The translations under genes and the position numbers were made by a program. From assembly GCA_013823135.1 (NCBI GenBank), contig PNLP01000021.1, positions 40,619-104,618 on the forward strand: a DNA stretch of 64,000 nt. The letters are read 5' to 3'. Below are positions 63,979 through 64,000 of this stretch, one piece after another (the first letter of the stretch is position 1; the number at the start of each line of letters is the position of its first letter). The stretch is from Planctomycetaceae bacterium. Its GTDB lineage: Bacteria; Planctomycetota; Planctomycetia; Gemmatales; Gemmataceae. Under the pieces are notes generated by a model, which saw only the letters and a program-made list of their open reading frames with translations, was not told the origin of the DNA and did not search any database.

Positions 63979-64000
63979 GTCAGCCCAACACCAAGTATCC

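Overview
The window is GC-rich bacterial chromosome from a planctomycete, most likely a Gemmata-like member of the Gemmatales. The evidence is a dense set of planctomycete-specific families: three DUF1559 pseudopilins with the H-X9-DG C-terminal motif, three multi-haem DUF1549/DUF1553 or DUF1592 proteins with their DUF1501 or DUF1552 partners, a TIGR02996 N-terminal domain, large leucine-rich-repeat proteins, an ECF sigma/anti-sigma pair and a divergent protein kinase. No rRNA, tRNA, CRISPR array, transposase or phage gene was found. About 48 complete genes and one partial gene are packed closely.

Layout. 1-718: truncated FecR-like membrane protein. 951-6835: DUF1549/DUF1553 cytochrome, DUF1501 protein and aldo/keto reductase in one rightward run, facing a convergent XylR-like AraC regulator (6828-8012). 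8260-10379: DUF1559 pseudopilin and small lipoproteins, ended by a strong intrinsic terminator. 10770-12857: Tat-like phosphatase and a dolichyl-phosphate-type glycosyltransferase. 12933-17393: leftward genes including an unusual sigma-54 activator with precorrin-2 dehydrogenase, and an MFS transporter. 17511-28845: TIGR02996 protein, PutA, kinase, nitrilase, a 1205-residue membrane/TPR protein, HEAT/TPR protein, MBL hydrolase and YdcZ-type transporter. 28991-31998: DUF2200 protein and a second DUF1549/DUF1553 cytochrome with Ig-like domains.

32252-41560 is a long leftward block. Read in its own direction it is ECF sigma, anti-sigma (ATGA overlap), DUF1592 cytochrome, DUF1552 protein, LRR protein, CARDB-like protein, DUF1559 pseudopilin and lipoprotein (GTGA overlap). 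The first five look like one regulated surface system. 41763-44673 is a copper module: a MerR regulator and a CopA-type ATPase, both behind MerR-style promoters with 19-20 bp spacers and a shared operator word. 44812-49671: glycosyltransferase, ECF transporter A and T subunits, purC and a second LRR protein. 49829-54897: DegT-family protein, thioredoxin-fold protein and prolyl oligopeptidase. 55000-60700: Gemmata-type hypothetical protein, two alpha-toroid (squalene-cyclase-repeat) proteins, a lipoprotein and a third DUF1559 pseudopilin. 60958-63745: a flippase and recA.

The most striking feature not explained by genes is a set of GC-rich palindromes. Some have perfect 28-32 bp arms between genes, some sit directly against stop codons, and at least three lie in frame inside otherwise conserved enzymes (precorrin-2 dehydrogenase, PutA, DegT family). 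Two sequence words recur, GGCGAGC-type and TTTAGCCGCGACC-type, which suggests dispersed REP-like elements in this genome.
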